From Thalassospira profundimaris WP0211 (GTDB lineage Bacteria; Pseudomonadota; Alphaproteobacteria; Rhodospirillales; Thalassospiraceae): a stretch of 64,000 nt of DNA. Under the pieces are notes generated by a model. That model was not told the DNA's origin, did no database searches, and saw nothing but the letters and a program-made list of their open reading frames with translations. The position numbers and the translations under genes are program-made. The stretch is taken from contig NZ_AMRN01000002.1 in the NCBI RefSeq assembly GCF_000300275.1, forward strand, positions 434,001 to 498,000, given 5' to 3'. This document shows positions 18,901 through 28,285 of this stretch, piece after piece; position 1 is the stretch's first letter; every line of letters begins with the position of its first letter.

Positions 18901-19986
18901 TTGAGTGAGCTTGAACGTCGCATTTTGGTTGTAGATGACGAACCGCCGATCCGAAAATTGCTGGCACGTATTTTGGAACGTGCCGGTTTTGAAGTGGTGG
19001 TTGCATCTGACGGACTTGAAGCGCTTGAGACAGTAAAATCGGACGCATCATTGCGTCTGGTTGTTTCTGATTTGCGCATGCCAAATTGCAGTGGTCTGGA
19101 CTTCGTCAAACGGGCAATCAACGAATACAAACGGGATTTCGAATTCATTCTGCTGACCGGGGATGGTGACAAGACCGATGCCGTGACGGCACTGCGTCTT
19201 GGTGTTCGGGAATTTCTTGATAAGCCGATTGAACGTGCCGATCTTGAACGCGCCGCACTTGATGCGCAGGCAAGACTGCAGGAACGGGACCGGGAAGTCG
19301 AACGTGTTCGGAAACTCGAACTGGAAAATATCAGTCAGTCGAAAACCCTTGATGACATCAGCCGCAAACTTGGCGGTGCCGAACAGGAAATGATCGACCG
19401 GCTTAGCCTGATTTCCCAGTATCGGGACATCGAAACCGCCGAGCATTGTGTTCGCGTCGGTCTTTACTCCCAATTGCTGGCAGAGATGGCCGGTCTGGAT
19501 CAGAATGTTCAACGGACAATCCGTCTGGCTGGCATTCTTCATGACATTGGAAAAGTTGGTGTGCCCGATGAGGTGCTTCTGAAAAACGGAAAGCTGACCG
19601 ACGACGAATTCAAGGTCATGCAGCGCCACACAGAGATCGGCTTTGCGATGCTCAATTCATCGGACAACCCGGTTCTGGGACAGGCCGCAATCATTGCGCG
19701 CTATCATCACGAACATTGGGAAGGGTCGGGCTATTGTGTGGGCCTGTCGGGCGCGGATATCCCGATGATTGCGCGGATAGTCTCACTGGCCGACGTTTAT
19801 GACGCCCTTCGCAGTGCGCGCCGATACAAACCGGCCTATGGCCACACTGAAGCTGTCAATATCATCACCAAAGGTGACGAGCGAACCTCCCCGGAGATGT
19901 TCGATCCGAAACTTTTGGGGCTGTTTGTCGACAATCATCTGCGCTTTGAAAGCATCTATAACAGCATGCCCGACCAGTTGGTCTGA
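18901..19986 (+). CDS. Response regulator with HD-GYP output domain (variant GYC motif)
   Basis: The 361-residue protein starts at a TTG: a stop codon lies directly before it in frame and the receiver domain begins at residue 6, so no other start is plausible. Receiver residues are D12/D13, phospho-acceptor D57 and K108. A charged coiled coil spans about 115-165. The HD-GYP domain (about 170-350) keeps the metal ligands E181/H182, H214-D215 with K218, H243, H269-H270 and D298. The name-giving motif, usually HHExxDGxGYP, reads HHEHWEGSGYC (Asp to Glu274, Pro to Cys279). The family hydrolyses cyclic di-GMP; activity here is uncertain. The kinase gene follows after 19 bases. Confidence 0.88.
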   Translation: MSELERRILVVDDEPPIRKLLARILERAGFEVVVASDGLEALETVKSDASLRLVVSDLRMPNCSGLDFVKRAINEYKRDFEFILLTGDGDKTDAVTALRLGVREFLDKPIERADLERAALDAQARLQERDREVERVRKLELENISQSKTLDDISRKLGGAEQEMIDRLSLISQYRDIETAEHCVRVGLYSQLLAEMAGLDQNVQRTIRLAGILHDIGKVGVPDEVLLKNGKLTDDEFKVMQRHTEIGFAMLNSSDNPVLGQAAIIARYHHEHWEGSGYCVGLSGADIPMIARIVSLADVYDALRSARRYKPAYGHTEAVNIITKGDERTSPEMFDPKLLGLFVDNHLRFESIYNSMPDQLV

Positions 19987-20005
19987 GAATGGGGCCCGAT
20001 AACTC

Positions 20006-23000
20006 ATGCCAAAAAGATTAAGCGCCAATCTGGACCGGACAAGAAACCGCATCGCAGACTTTATGCTGTTTGTGATGTCGATTGGCGGGTTGCCCGCATT
20101 GGTTTCCTCGATGTTGCGCGAAGCAAGCCAGCGTTCGATCACGGTCGAGATCATCCATCTGCTGGTTTTTCTGGCCGTTGTTGCCGGTCTTGTACTGCGC
20201 AAGCGCTTATCGACCTTTACCAAGTCGGTTGTGATTGTCGCCGCAATGACAAGCATGTCGTTGCTTTATATCGTCAGGTTTTCCCCCGCAAGCGGCATGG
20301 CGATGATGATTGTATCGACCGTGATCGTGGCGCTGTTCTGGCGATTTTCCATCACCATTCGATACGCGGTGTTCTGCGTTGTCGCGATTGCAAGCGTCGG
20401 CGTGATGCGTGTTTTCAATCTCGACGGGGGCTTGATCACCGATAGCAGCACCGTTCCCCATACGTTGCCGGTTTGGGGATCTGCGCTGTTTGGGTATGTC
20501 TGGATGACCGCGTCACTTGTTGTCGGGATCGTCTGGATGCGGCAGGCACTTTTGCAAACCAGCATGGACCAGTTGCGTTCGCAGAACGAACTGATGTCGG
20601 GCAAAAAGTTTCTTGAACAAATCCGCGAAAGTGCGTCCGAAGTCGCCAACCATTTCTCGTCACTTGAGCGCATCGAAAACGCGTCTTTCCGTCCGACATT
20701 GAAGCGTTTTGCCAACCTGATGAATTGTGAACGGGCAAGTCTGTGGTTGGAAAAAGATGATGGTGACGTTGAGTGCGTCGGGCTGTTTGATGCCAATGAT
20801 CCGTCGGCGAAACATGACGGCATGATTTTGAAACGTGCGGTACTGCCGCGATATTTTGCAGCGTTGGAAACCGGGCAGATTATCGATGCGGACAACGCCG
20901 TTGAAGATCCGCGTACTTCCGAACTTAAAGACGCCTATCTGATCCCGATGAATATCAAGGCAATCCTTGATGTGGCGTTGATCTCGGCGGCGGGCCGGAT
21001 GGGCATATTGTGCTTTGAGTCTGTCGGGCGGACCAGAGTATGGCGCCCTGAGGAAATCGTTTTCGCCCATATGGCAGGTGGGTTGTTGGCAGCCGCCGCA
21101 GGCATGAAAAATGTCATGGAGGCCAATGACGAGCTCAGCTTCTCGCGCCGTCGTTTTGAGGCGGTTGCCAATTACACCTATGGCTGGGAAAGCTGGATTG
21201 CACCTGATGGCAAACTGATCTGGGTGAACCCGGGGATTGAACGCGTTCTGGGCTACACGGTCGATGAATGCATGGCGTGTGGTGATTATCCGCTGTCATT
21301 TATTGCGCCCGAGGATCGTGACCGTGTGCGCCACTATATTGACGAAGGTCTTGATGGCCTGTCAGGCAGTGACCGCGAATTCACCGGTGTTCACAAGGAT
21401 GGCCGCAAGGTCGGTATCGACATGTCATGGCAACCGATCGCCGATAGCGACGGTGGGAACCTGGGCATCAGGATCAGTTGCCGCGATATCACCGAACGCA
21501 TCCGTTATCGCCAGGATCTTGAGGTTGCCAAGAGTGATCTGGAGGCCAACCAGCGCCGCCTGCGCGCGCACTTCAACAACGCGAAAATCGGGGTGTTTTA
21601 CTGGACGCCGGACAGAACCATCATCGAGGTGAACGAAACCGCCTGCCAGCTGTTTGGCTATAATGCCGATGAGATGGTCGGCAAGAAGCTTGAACTTCTG
21701 GTGCCCGAGGAAGACCGGGCGCGTCTTGGCACTCTGATCGAACGGATCATGGAAACGCAAAACAGCGTCAATAACCGGTTCGAGAATGTCAAACGTGATG
21801 GCAGCCGCATCATCTGCGAGTGGTATGAAAGCCCGATATTTGATGCCAATGGCGAACTGGATTGTATCGCCAGTTTCGCACTGGACGTGACAGAGCGTGA
21901 ACGCCATCAGGAGACACTGGAATCCATTTATCGTGGTATCCGCTATCAGGTCGGTGCCGGGTTCTTTGAAAACCTGACAAAGGTTCTGTGCGAAACACTT
22001 GATATGACCTATTGCCACATCGCCGAACTTGTCGGTGACCGGGTGAAGTCAGTTGCGTTCTATTCCCCGGATGGCAGTCGCGGCGGCCTTGATTTCGCCC
22101 TGGCTGGATCTGCGGCGGAACGCGTCATCAAGGAAGGCACGTTTGTCTGCAAAGACAATTTTTCCGTTTTGATGAAGGATGTCCAAAAGGTCACTGACGT
22201 TGATGTCGTTGGATATGTCGGGGCCGCACTTTACGACAGTGAGGCACGACCGATCGATATTATGGTGACCATATCGGACAAACCACTTGGTGATCCGGAA
22301 CTGGCGAAATCCATCGTCGAAGTGTTCGCGTCACGGGCGTCTGCCGAACTTCAGCGTCTTCAGTCCGAACGCAAACGTGAAAAGCTTGAACAGCAACTGC
22401 GTCATTCCCAACGGATGGAAACCATCGGCGTTCTGGCGGGCGGGATCGCACATGACTTCAACAATATCCTGCAGCCAATCAGTGGCTATGCCGAACTGCT
22501 TTATTCCGATTTGCCCGAAGATTCATCGCTGCGTGAAGATGTTATGGAAATTCGCCAGGGGGCGGACCGGGCACGTGATCTTGTCCGCCAAATTCTGGCA
22601 TTTAGCCGGAATTCAGAAACCGAACGTTCTCCGATTGATGTCGGGTCAATGATTGCGGGCACGGTTCGGTTCGCACGTGGGTCCATGCCATCAAGTGTCT
22701 CGATCAAGGTCGAACTGGGGGCGAAATCCATGACCGTTATGGGCAACGCAACACAGCTTGATCAGTGTTTGATGAACCTGATCACCAATGCCTGTCATGC
22801 GGTCGGCGATCAGGGTGAAATCCGCGTGAAGGCAAGCCGCTTCGAAGTCACCGAAGACAGTCTGGAGCTACATCCGTTATTGACGGTGGGGCGCTATATC
22901 CAGATTAGCGTCGTAGATAACGGCGTCGGCATGGAGCCGGAAACAGCCAAAAGGATCTTTGATCCGTTCTTTACCACCAAGGAGCCGGGCAAGGGTACTG

Positions 23001-23584
23001 GTCTTGGTCTGTCTACGGTGCATGGCATCGTGACCGGTCACAAGGGCGAGATATCAGTTTATAGCCGTCTGGGGCAGGGAACCCGGTTCGCAATCCTGTT
23101 GCCGGAACATGATCGCGAAGCCACGGATGAAAAGCGCGAAACCCGCAGTCTGTCGGCAGGTGCAGGCGGGCATATTGCGGTCGTGGATGACGAGGAAAAG
23201 AACCTCAGGCTGTGTGCGCGGATGTTGGAGCGGATCGGATATTCCGTCGATACGTTTAACGAGGCCGCCCAGGCGCTTGAAGCGCTGAGTGCACCGGACG
23301 CAAAGTTTGATGCGCTTCTGACCGATCAGACCATGCCGGGCATGACCGGCCAGAAACTGATCGAAAAGCTGCGAGAAGCTGGCAATGACATTCCGGTTGT
23401 CGTGATGACCGGGTATGCCTCAGACGAGGTGACCGACGCCTTCAATGCTTTGGGGGTTGCGCGGATACTGGCCAAGCCACTTGATATCATTGAATTGCAC
23501 GATGGCTTGGCCGCGGTGTTTGGCGAAACAAAGGGCGTGGCAATGGCATCTGCCGATTTGCCGGGAAAGCCTGAAACCCCCTAA
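20006..23584 (+). CDS. Membrane-bound hybrid sensor histidine kinase with PAS, GAF and receiver domains
   Basis: The 1192-residue protein begins with about six hydrophobic segments (20-185), followed by a first GAF domain (about 205-370), PAS 1 (about 380-500), PAS 2 (about 518-640), and a second GAF (about 645-780). The HisKA domain carries His816 in [14 protein letters not shown]. The ATPase follows with N box near 913 ([14 protein letters not shown]), DNGVGMEP near 971 and [14 protein letters not shown]-terminal receiver (about 1058-1170) has phospho-acceptor D1107. The HDFNN form belongs to the HPK4-like group. It sits 19 bases after the HD-GYP regulator and is very probably its cognate kinase. 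The sensed signal cannot be deduced. Confidence 0.9.
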   Translation: MPKRLSANLDRTRNRIADFMLFVMSIGGLPALVSSMLREASQRSITVEIIHLLVFLAVVAGLVLRKRLSTFTKSVVIVAAMTSMSLLYIVRFSPASGMAMMIVSTVIVALFWRFSITIRYAVFCVVAIASVGVMRVFNLDGGLITDSSTVPHTLPVWGSALFGYVWMTASLVVGIVWMRQALLQTSMDQLRSQNELMSGKKFLEQIRESASEVANHFSSLERIENASFRPTLKRFANLMNCERASLWLEKDDGDVECVGLFDANDPSAKHDGMILKRAVLPRYFAALETGQIIDADNAVEDPRTSELKDAYLIPMNIKAILDVALISAAGRMGILCFESVGRTRVWRPEEIVFAHMAGGLLAAAAGMKNVMEANDELSFSRRRFEAVANYTYGWESWIAPDGKLIWVNPGIERVLGYTVDECMACGDYPLSFIAPEDRDRVRHYIDEGLDGLSGSDREFTGVHKDGRKVGIDMSWQPIADSDGGNLGIRISCRDITERIRYRQDLEVAKSDLEANQRRLRAHFNNAKIGVFYWTPDRTIIEVNETACQLFGYNADEMVGKKLELLVPEEDRARLGTLIERIMETQNSVNNRFENVKRDGSRIICEWYESPIFDANGELDCIASFALDVTERERHQETLESIYRGIRYQVGAGFFENLTKVLCETLDMTYCHIAELVGDRVKSVAFYSPDGSRGGLDFALAGSAAERVIKEGTFVCKDNFSVLMKDVQKVTDVDVVGYVGAALYDSEARPIDIMVTISDKPLGDPELAKSIVEVFASRASAELQRLQSERKREKLEQQLRHSQRMETIGVLAGGIAHDFNNILQPISGYAELLYSDLPEDSSLREDVMEIRQGADRARDLVRQILAFSRNSETERSPIDVGSMIAGTVRFARGSMPSSVSIKVELGAKSMTVMGNATQLDQCLMNLITNACHAVGDQGEIRVKASRFEVTEDSLELHPLLTVGRYIQISVVDNGVGMEPETAKRIFDPFFTTKEPGKGTGLGLSTVHGIVTGHKGEISVYSRLGQGTRFAILLPEHDREATDEKRETRSLSAGAGGHIAVVDDEEKNLRLCARMLERIGYSVDTFNEAAQALEALSAPDAKFDALLTDQTMPGMTGQKLIEKLREAGNDIPVVVMTGYASDEVTDAFNALGVARILAKPLDIIELHDGLAAVFGETKGVAMASADLPGKPETP

Positions 23585-23611
23585 TAGCAACCAAATCCGG
23601 AAAGTGGTCGG

Positions 23612-23651
23612 GTATCAGGCTTGATCGGTCTCGTTACCGGCCGCCTGATAC
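23612..23651. other. Stem-loop between and into convergent genes
   Basis: GTATCAGGC (23612-23620) and GCCTGATAC (23643-23651) pair in a 9-bp stem; an inner CGGT/ACCG pair can form in the 22-base loop. It spans the SDR stop codon and lies 28 bases after the kinase stop. No T tract follows on either strand, so termination is only a guess. Confidence 0.35.
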
Positions 23652-24371
23652 ATCAAGAATGCTGCCTGTGACATAGGACGCGTCGCCCGAGATAAGCCAA
23701 AAGATGCTTTGGGCGACTTCCTGTGGATCGCCAGCACGTCCCAACGGGCAATTCGGGCCAAGTTCATGGGCGCGTTCCGGGCGCCCACCACTGGCATGAA
23801 TATCGGTTTCGATGATGCCCGGACGCACGGCATTGACACGGATCCCTTTCGGGCCGAGCTCCTTGGCAAGACCGATGGTCAGGGTATCGATTGCCGCTTT
23901 TGATCCGGCGTAATCAATATATTCGCCAGGTGAGCCAAGCTTTGCAGCAATGGACGAAACATTGACGATAGCGGTACCGGAACGAAGGGTTCGTGCGGCT
24001 TCGCGTGCAACCAGAAAGGCACCGAGAACGTTGGTATCGAACACGGCTTTCATGCGATCAATATCCATATCCGCAAGTGTGCTTTGCCGGGCGACAATGC
24101 CTGCATTATTGACCACGGCGTCAATCGCGCCAAACCGATCACGTGCGGCTTCAAACAGGGCAATCACGCTGTCTTCATCGCGGACATCGCATTTGCGGGC
24201 AATCACATTGCCGGTAAATCCGGCGCGCTCGCACATCGCACATGTTTCATCAGCACTTGCCTGATTGCCAACAAAGCTTAGCGCAACGTTCCAGCCTTTG
24301 GCAGCAAACAGAACAGCAGTTGCGCGTCCGATACCGCGTGATCCACCGGTGATCAGAACTGTCTTGGTCAT
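23634..24371 (-). CDS. Short-chain dehydrogenase/reductase (SDR), FabG-like
   Basis: The ATG at 24371 has GGAG five bases upstream and is preferred over the GTG at 24377 (245 aa). It shows a classical SDR: nucleotide-binding TGGSRGIG near the N-terminus, CDVRDEDSV after strand 3, NNAGIV, the catalytic Ser in VNVSSIAAK, and YAGSK with catalytic Tyr and Lys. The C-terminus SYVTGSILDVSGGR is typical of FabG-like enzymes. The residue pattern after strand 2 (SFVGNQAS) lacks the acidic residue of NAD-specific forms, which hints at NADP. The substrate is unknown. Transcribed alone. Confidence 0.88.
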   Translation of the reverse strand: MTKTVLITGGSRGIGRATAVLFAAKGWNVALSFVGNQASADETCAMCERAGFTGNVIARKCDVRDEDSVIALFEAARDRFGAIDAVVNNAGIVARQSTLADMDIDRMKAVFDTNVLGAFLVAREAARTLRSGTAIVNVSSIAAKLGSPGEYIDYAGSKAAIDTLTIGLAKELGPKGIRVNAVRPGIIETDIHASGGRPERAHELGPNCPLGRAGDPQEVAQSIFWLISGDASYVTGSILDVSGGR

Positions 24372-24440
24372 TTCCACTCCGCATCGTGATTATGATTTAC
24401 TGTTTGGGGCACTATGGCGTGCTGGCCTGCGACTGGTCAA

Positions 24441-24478
24441 AAAGAAACGGCCCTGCTGTGGAGAAGCAGGGCCGTTTC
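24441..24478 (-). terminator. Rho-independent terminator on the minus strand
   Basis: A perfect 14-bp stem (GAAACGGCCCTGCT / AGCAGGGCCGTTTC, loop of 7) is followed on the minus strand by TTTCTTTTT-type sequence. It lies upstream of the SDR gene, so it must end a transcript coming from 24570 or beyond. Confidence 0.8.
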
Positions 24479-24569
24479 AGAGGGAAAAGACAAAAATGCC
24501 GCAAGGATCATGAACCGTGATCCTGCGCTTCGTCTTTTGATGCAGACCAACCCGGGCGGGATTGATCCG

Positions 24570-24761
24570 TTATTCCGTATCCTTGGCATCTTGCGGGTCG
24601 TTTTTAGTTCGATCCGCAATGTCGTCTGCCGGATGGGCAGGGCCAGTATCAAGACCGAGCGCAGTTTTCTGACCAAGGGCCAGGCGCTCAAGGCCGTCAT
24701 AGGCCGTCTGGCGACGACGGGATTGTATGACGCTCAAGGCAGTAATAGGAAAACGGATCAC
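24570..24761 (-). CDS. Possible small hypothetical protein (63 aa)
   Basis: I do not recognise the product. The frame starts at GTG (24761), directly after an in-frame stop, and encodes a hydrophilic 63-residue protein with a basic N-terminus (VIQSRRRQTAYDGLERLALG) and an acidic C-terminus (PAHPADDIADRTKNDPQDAK). Codon use (CTG, CTT GGT, CGC, GAT) resembles the neighbours, and a strong terminator lies 92 bases downstream in the right orientation. Against it: a GTG start with GGAG about 10 bases away, short length, and no homologue I can name. Confidence 0.4.
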   Translation of the reverse strand: MIRFPITALSVIQSRRRQTAYDGLERLALGQKTALGLDTGPAHPADDIADRTKNDPQDAKDTE

Positions 24762-25017
24762 CGTTCATGGTCTCCAGCAAATTGACGTCCCGACGGGCCA
24801 TCTTTTTGTCGCGGGACTGTCATACGTTAACCTTTGGCTAATGTGCATTGCGAAGGTTGCAACGCATTCATACGCGGGATGCATGCACCGGTGTTTCGGG
24901 CGGGGAAAAGGGCGTAGTATGTCCGAAAGTTCTTTGGTGCTTGCGCGACATCGGCACAAACCCTTACATAGGTCTTACCACCTGCCCAATGCCCCACATG
25001 TTTTAAAGAGGATCTTC

Positions 25018-27042
25018 ATGGCCATTTCCGGTGATGCTCAACTTGCCAAACTGCTTGAAGCCGCCAATGTCGACAAGGATGTTAGCGCTGTCATCGACCT
25101 GATTGACGGTGTTCTGGCCGCAGCCCAGGGCAGCACGCGAGAAGACTGGATTGATCTGATTTGCCAATCCCCGGATGATGCGCTTCGGGCCGAATTGCTG
25201 GCCCTGCGGGATGAGCGCAAAACGCTTTTTAAAATGGCCAAGGATGATTTTGACGCCGCCCATCGACTGGATGCCTTGCGCACCTATCTGGCGGCCAAAG
25301 GCGTTGACGGATTTATCGTGCCGCGTGCCGATGAACATCAGGGCGAAAACGTGCCAGCACGGGCCGAACGTCTGGCGTGGCTGACCGGCTTTACCGGATC
25401 TGCGGGTGCGGCCGTTGTGTTGCGTAACAAGGCCGCCGTTTTTGTCGATGGGCGATACACCATTCAGGTGCGCCAGCAAGTTAACCGTGATCTGTTCGAA
25501 TACCGCCACCTGGTCGAAGAACCGGTTGTCGGCTGGCTGCATGATCATCTGAAATCGGGTGAGAAACTGGCCTATGATCCCTGGCTGCACACGGTCCAAC
25601 AGGCGACGCATCTGCGGTCTGCCTGTGAGGCGGTCGGGGCAGAACTGATTGCGATTGATACCAACCCGATTGACGCCATCTGGCATGCGCAGCCGCACCT
25701 GCCGCTTGGTCCGGTGCGCCCGCATCCAATGGAATATGCCGGTAAATCCAGTTTCGAAAAGCGCACCCAGATTGCCGAAATCCTGTCGCGCATTTCTTGC
25801 GACAGCGCCATTCTGTCGGCACCTGACAGCATCGCGTGGCTTTTGAATATCCGTGGTGCCGATGTGCCGCAAACACCGCTTGCACTTGGCTATGCGATCA
25901 TCAACGGCGATGCCTCGGTCGAACTTTTCATGGACGAACGCAAGATCGCCCCGGAAACGCTCAAATGGCTGTCGGGTGAGGCAACCTTGCGGGCACCGGG
26001 CGAACTCGGGGATGCCCTGAAGGCGATGGGCAATCAGGCCGTCCGTCTTGATGAAGCCACTGCAGCAGACTGGCTGCGCATGAAATTGTCCGACGCCGGT
26101 GCCACCGTACGTGTCGGGCGTGATCCGGTCGCCATTCCGAAGGCCTGCAAGAACGAGGTCGAACTTGAAGGTTCGCGCAAGGCCCACAAACGCGACGGCG
26201 AAAAGATCATTCGTTATTTCAAATGGCTTGATGAAACGGCGGCCAACGGTGATATCGATGAACGCGCCGCTGCCGACATGTTGCTGTCGATGCGTGCTGA
26301 AGATCCGCTGTTCCGTGATTCAAGCTTTGAAACCATTCCGGGCAGTGGCCCGAACGGGGCGCTTTGCCATTACCGCAATACCCCGGAAACCAACCGCAAT
26401 CTGACCCCGGGCGAGATTTTCCTGATTGATTCCGGGGCGCAATATCTCGATGGCACCACCGATATCACGCGCACGACCGTGATCGGGAACCCGACACAGG
26501 AACATCGCGACCGGTTCACCCGCGTGCTAAAGGGGCATATTGCCCTTGCCCGCGCCATATTCCCCGTTGGAACAACGGGACAACAGCTTGATACGCTGGC
26601 ACGCATGCCACTTTGGGAAGCCGGGCTTGATTTTGACCATGGCACCGGCCACGGCGTTGGCAGTTACCTTGGTGTGCATGAAGGTCCGCAACGTATTTCC
26701 AAGGCGCCGAACACGGTGGCCCTGAAACCGGGCATGATCCTTTCGAACGAGCCGGGCTTTTATAAGGAAGGCGAATACGGCATTCGCATTGAAAACCTGA
26801 TTGCGGTAACTGAAATCGATGCGCCGATTGGGGCCGATCGCAAGATGCTTGGCTTTGAAACGCTGACCTTCTCGCCGATTGATCGCAAACTGATCGATCC
26901 GGAACTGATGACCAGGGACGAGCTGCAGTGGCTTAACGATTACCACGCACAGGTCTATGCGATGTATGCCGATGATCTTGATGATGATCATCGTGAATGG
27001 CTGCAAAACGCAACAGCGCCGATAAAAAAGAAATCAGACTGA
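25018..27042 (+). CDS. pepP: Xaa-Pro aminopeptidase (aminopeptidase P, M24B) with N-terminal extension
   Basis: The ATG at 25018 is preceded by AAAGAGGA and gives 674 aa. Two creatinase-like N-terminal domains (from RLDALRTYLAAKGVDGFIVPRADEH at residue 83) precede the pita-bread M24 domain. The metal ligands are the two Asp of YLDGTTDITRT, His in DHGTGHGVGSYLGVHEGP, Glu in SNEPGFYKEGEYGI and Glu in RIENL. The C-terminal M24 extension ends the protein. The enzyme removes an N-terminal residue that precedes proline. The first 80 residues are acidic and helical and are not part of the usual enzyme, which is about 600 aa in this group. Confidence 0.93.
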   Translation: MAISGDAQLAKLLEAANVDKDVSAVIDLIDGVLAAAQGSTREDWIDLICQSPDDALRAELLALRDERKTLFKMAKDDFDAAHRLDALRTYLAAKGVDGFIVPRADEHQGENVPARAERLAWLTGFTGSAGAAVVLRNKAAVFVDGRYTIQVRQQVNRDLFEYRHLVEEPVVGWLHDHLKSGEKLAYDPWLHTVQQATHLRSACEAVGAELIAIDTNPIDAIWHAQPHLPLGPVRPHPMEYAGKSSFEKRTQIAEILSRISCDSAILSAPDSIAWLLNIRGADVPQTPLALGYAIINGDASVELFMDERKIAPETLKWLSGEATLRAPGELGDALKAMGNQAVRLDEATAADWLRMKLSDAGATVRVGRDPVAIPKACKNEVELEGSRKAHKRDGEKIIRYFKWLDETAANGDIDERAAADMLLSMRAEDPLFRDSSFETIPGSGPNGALCHYRNTPETNRNLTPGEIFLIDSGAQYLDGTTDITRTTVIGNPTQEHRDRFTRVLKGHIALARAIFPVGTTGQQLDTLARMPLWEAGLDFDHGTGHGVGSYLGVHEGPQRISKAPNTVALKPGMILSNEPGFYKEGEYGIRIENLIAVTEIDAPIGADRKMLGFETLTFSPIDRKLIDPELMTRDELQWLNDYHAQVYAMYADDLDDDHREWLQNATAPIKKKSD

Positions 27043-27151
27043 TTTCACGCCGCGTACTTGGCACTGACAAACAGGGTCAAATGCCCTATTAAGACTGCAT
27101 TGGATCGATTCAAGAAAAGCGGTAAACCGCTTCTGAAAGCAGGAGGAAGAT

Positions 27152-28204
27152 ATGGCTGAAGTCGAAGCCCAGTGGATGGCAAACCCGGACCGCTATAACG
27201 ATGAAAACTGGGACCGTTGCGGGCGCAGTGGATTGCTTCTGCCGAAAATCACGCTTGGTCTGTGGCAGAATTTCGGTGGCGTGGATGTTTATGAAACCCA
27301 GCGGGCGATGATCCGTCGCGCCTTTGATCGCGGTGTGTTCCACTTTGATCTTGCCAACAACTATGGCCCGCCGCCGGGCTCGGCCGAAGAAAACTTTGGC
27401 AAGGTCCTGTCTCAGGATCTTAAACGCCATCGCGACGAGTTGATCATTTCCACCAAGGCGGGCTATCGCATGTGGCCGGGGCCGTTTGGGGAATGGGGAT
27501 CACGCAAATATCTGATTTCCAGCCTTGATCAAAGCCTTAAGCGGATGGGGCTGGACTATGTCGATATCTTCTATTCACACCGGGTTGATCCCAACACCCC
27601 GCTTGCCGAGACCATGGGCGCACTTGATCAGATCGTGCGTTCGGGCAAGGCGCTTTATGTCGGGATTTCGTCCTATTCCCCGGAAATGACCCGCGAAGCG
27701 CATGCGATCCTCAAAGATATGGGAACGCCATGCGTCATTCATCAGCCGTCGTATTCGATGGTCAATCGCTGGGTCGAGGATGGTCTGCTTGATACCCTTT
27801 CCGAGCTTGGCATGGGCTGCATTGCCTTCTCGCCGCTGGCACAGGGTCTTTTGACCAACAAGTACCTGAATGGCGTGCCCGAAGATTCACGTGCCGCACT
27901 CGAAGGCTCCTTCCAGAAAGGCATGCTGACCGAGGAAAACATCAATCGCGTTCGCGCATTGAACGAGATCGCCAAACGCCGCGGTCAAAGCTTGGCCCAG
28001 ATGGCGATTGCCTGGGTGCTGCGCCGCCCCGAGGTAACCTCTGCCCTGATCGGTGCGCGTCACGTTCAGCAGCTTGATAACAGCCTTGATGCGCTTAATA
28101 ACCTTGAATTCAGCGCAGACGAGTTGGCCGAGATCGATAAATATGCCGGGGATGCCGGTATCAATCTTTGGCAGAAATCGTCGGACAGTCAGGCACCGGT
28201 CTGA
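27152..28204 (+). CDS. Aldo/keto reductase, YghZ/Gpr-like (L-glyceraldehyde 3-phosphate reductase type)
   Basis: The 350-residue TIM-barrel oxidoreductase has the catalytic tetrad Asp in FHFDLANNYG, Tyr in the same segment, Lys in ISTKAGYRMWPGPFGEWGSRK, and His in DIFYSHRVD. The GPFGEWGSRKYL and PPPGSAEENFG segments are diagnostic for the YghZ subgroup, which reduces L-glyceraldehyde 3-phosphate and methylglyoxal with NADPH. The C-terminal ALIGARHVQQLDNSLDAL is the cofactor-phosphate site. AGGAGG lies 6 bases before the ATG. It is 109 bases after pepP and ends at a strong terminator. Confidence 0.9.
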   Translation: MAEVEAQWMANPDRYNDENWDRCGRSGLLLPKITLGLWQNFGGVDVYETQRAMIRRAFDRGVFHFDLANNYGPPPGSAEENFGKVLSQDLKRHRDELIISTKAGYRMWPGPFGEWGSRKYLISSLDQSLKRMGLDYVDIFYSHRVDPNTPLAETMGALDQIVRSGKALYVGISSYSPEMTREAHAILKDMGTPCVIHQPSYSMVNRWVEDGLLDTLSELGMGCIAFSPLAQGLLTNKYLNGVPEDSRAALEGSFQKGMLTEENINRVRALNEIAKRRGQSLAQMAIAWVLRRPEVTSALIGARHVQQLDNSLDALNNLEFSADELAEIDKYAGDAGINLWQKSSDSQAPV

Positions 28205-28227
28205 TTCAAACGGTTGATACGATGATA

Positions 28228-28263
28228 AAAACCCCGACCGAAAGATGCTTCGGTCGGGGTTTT
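28228..28263. terminator. Bidirectional terminator between the reductase and LysR genes
   Basis: A 15-bp stem (AAAACCCCGACCGAA / TTCGGTCGGGGTTTT) with a 6-base loop has T runs on both strands. It separates convergent genes. Confidence 0.9.
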
Positions 28264-28285
28264 GTTTATCAGAGCCCGTGTTGGC

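Larger units (their letters stand above)
24372..25017. other. Long interval before pepP: terminator, possible small gene, promoter region
   Basis: The 646 bases hold a strong minus-strand terminator at 24441-24478, a possible small minus-strand gene at 24570-24761, and the region upstream of pepP. The pepP ribosome binding site AAAGAGGA ends about six bases before its ATG. The plus-strand frames in this interval look like shadows. Confidence 0.5.

Noticed and set aside
24414-24785. 123-codon plus-strand frame
   Set aside because: It runs straight through the strong terminator hairpin and has no coding character.
25003-26187. 394-codon minus-strand frame
   Set aside because: Antisense to pepP, rich in Gly, Arg and His as expected from reverse reading of GC-biased codons.
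27117-27131. AGCGGT/ACCGCT hairpin before the aldo/keto reductase as a terminator of pepP
   Set aside because: The loop is only two bases and no T tract follows.
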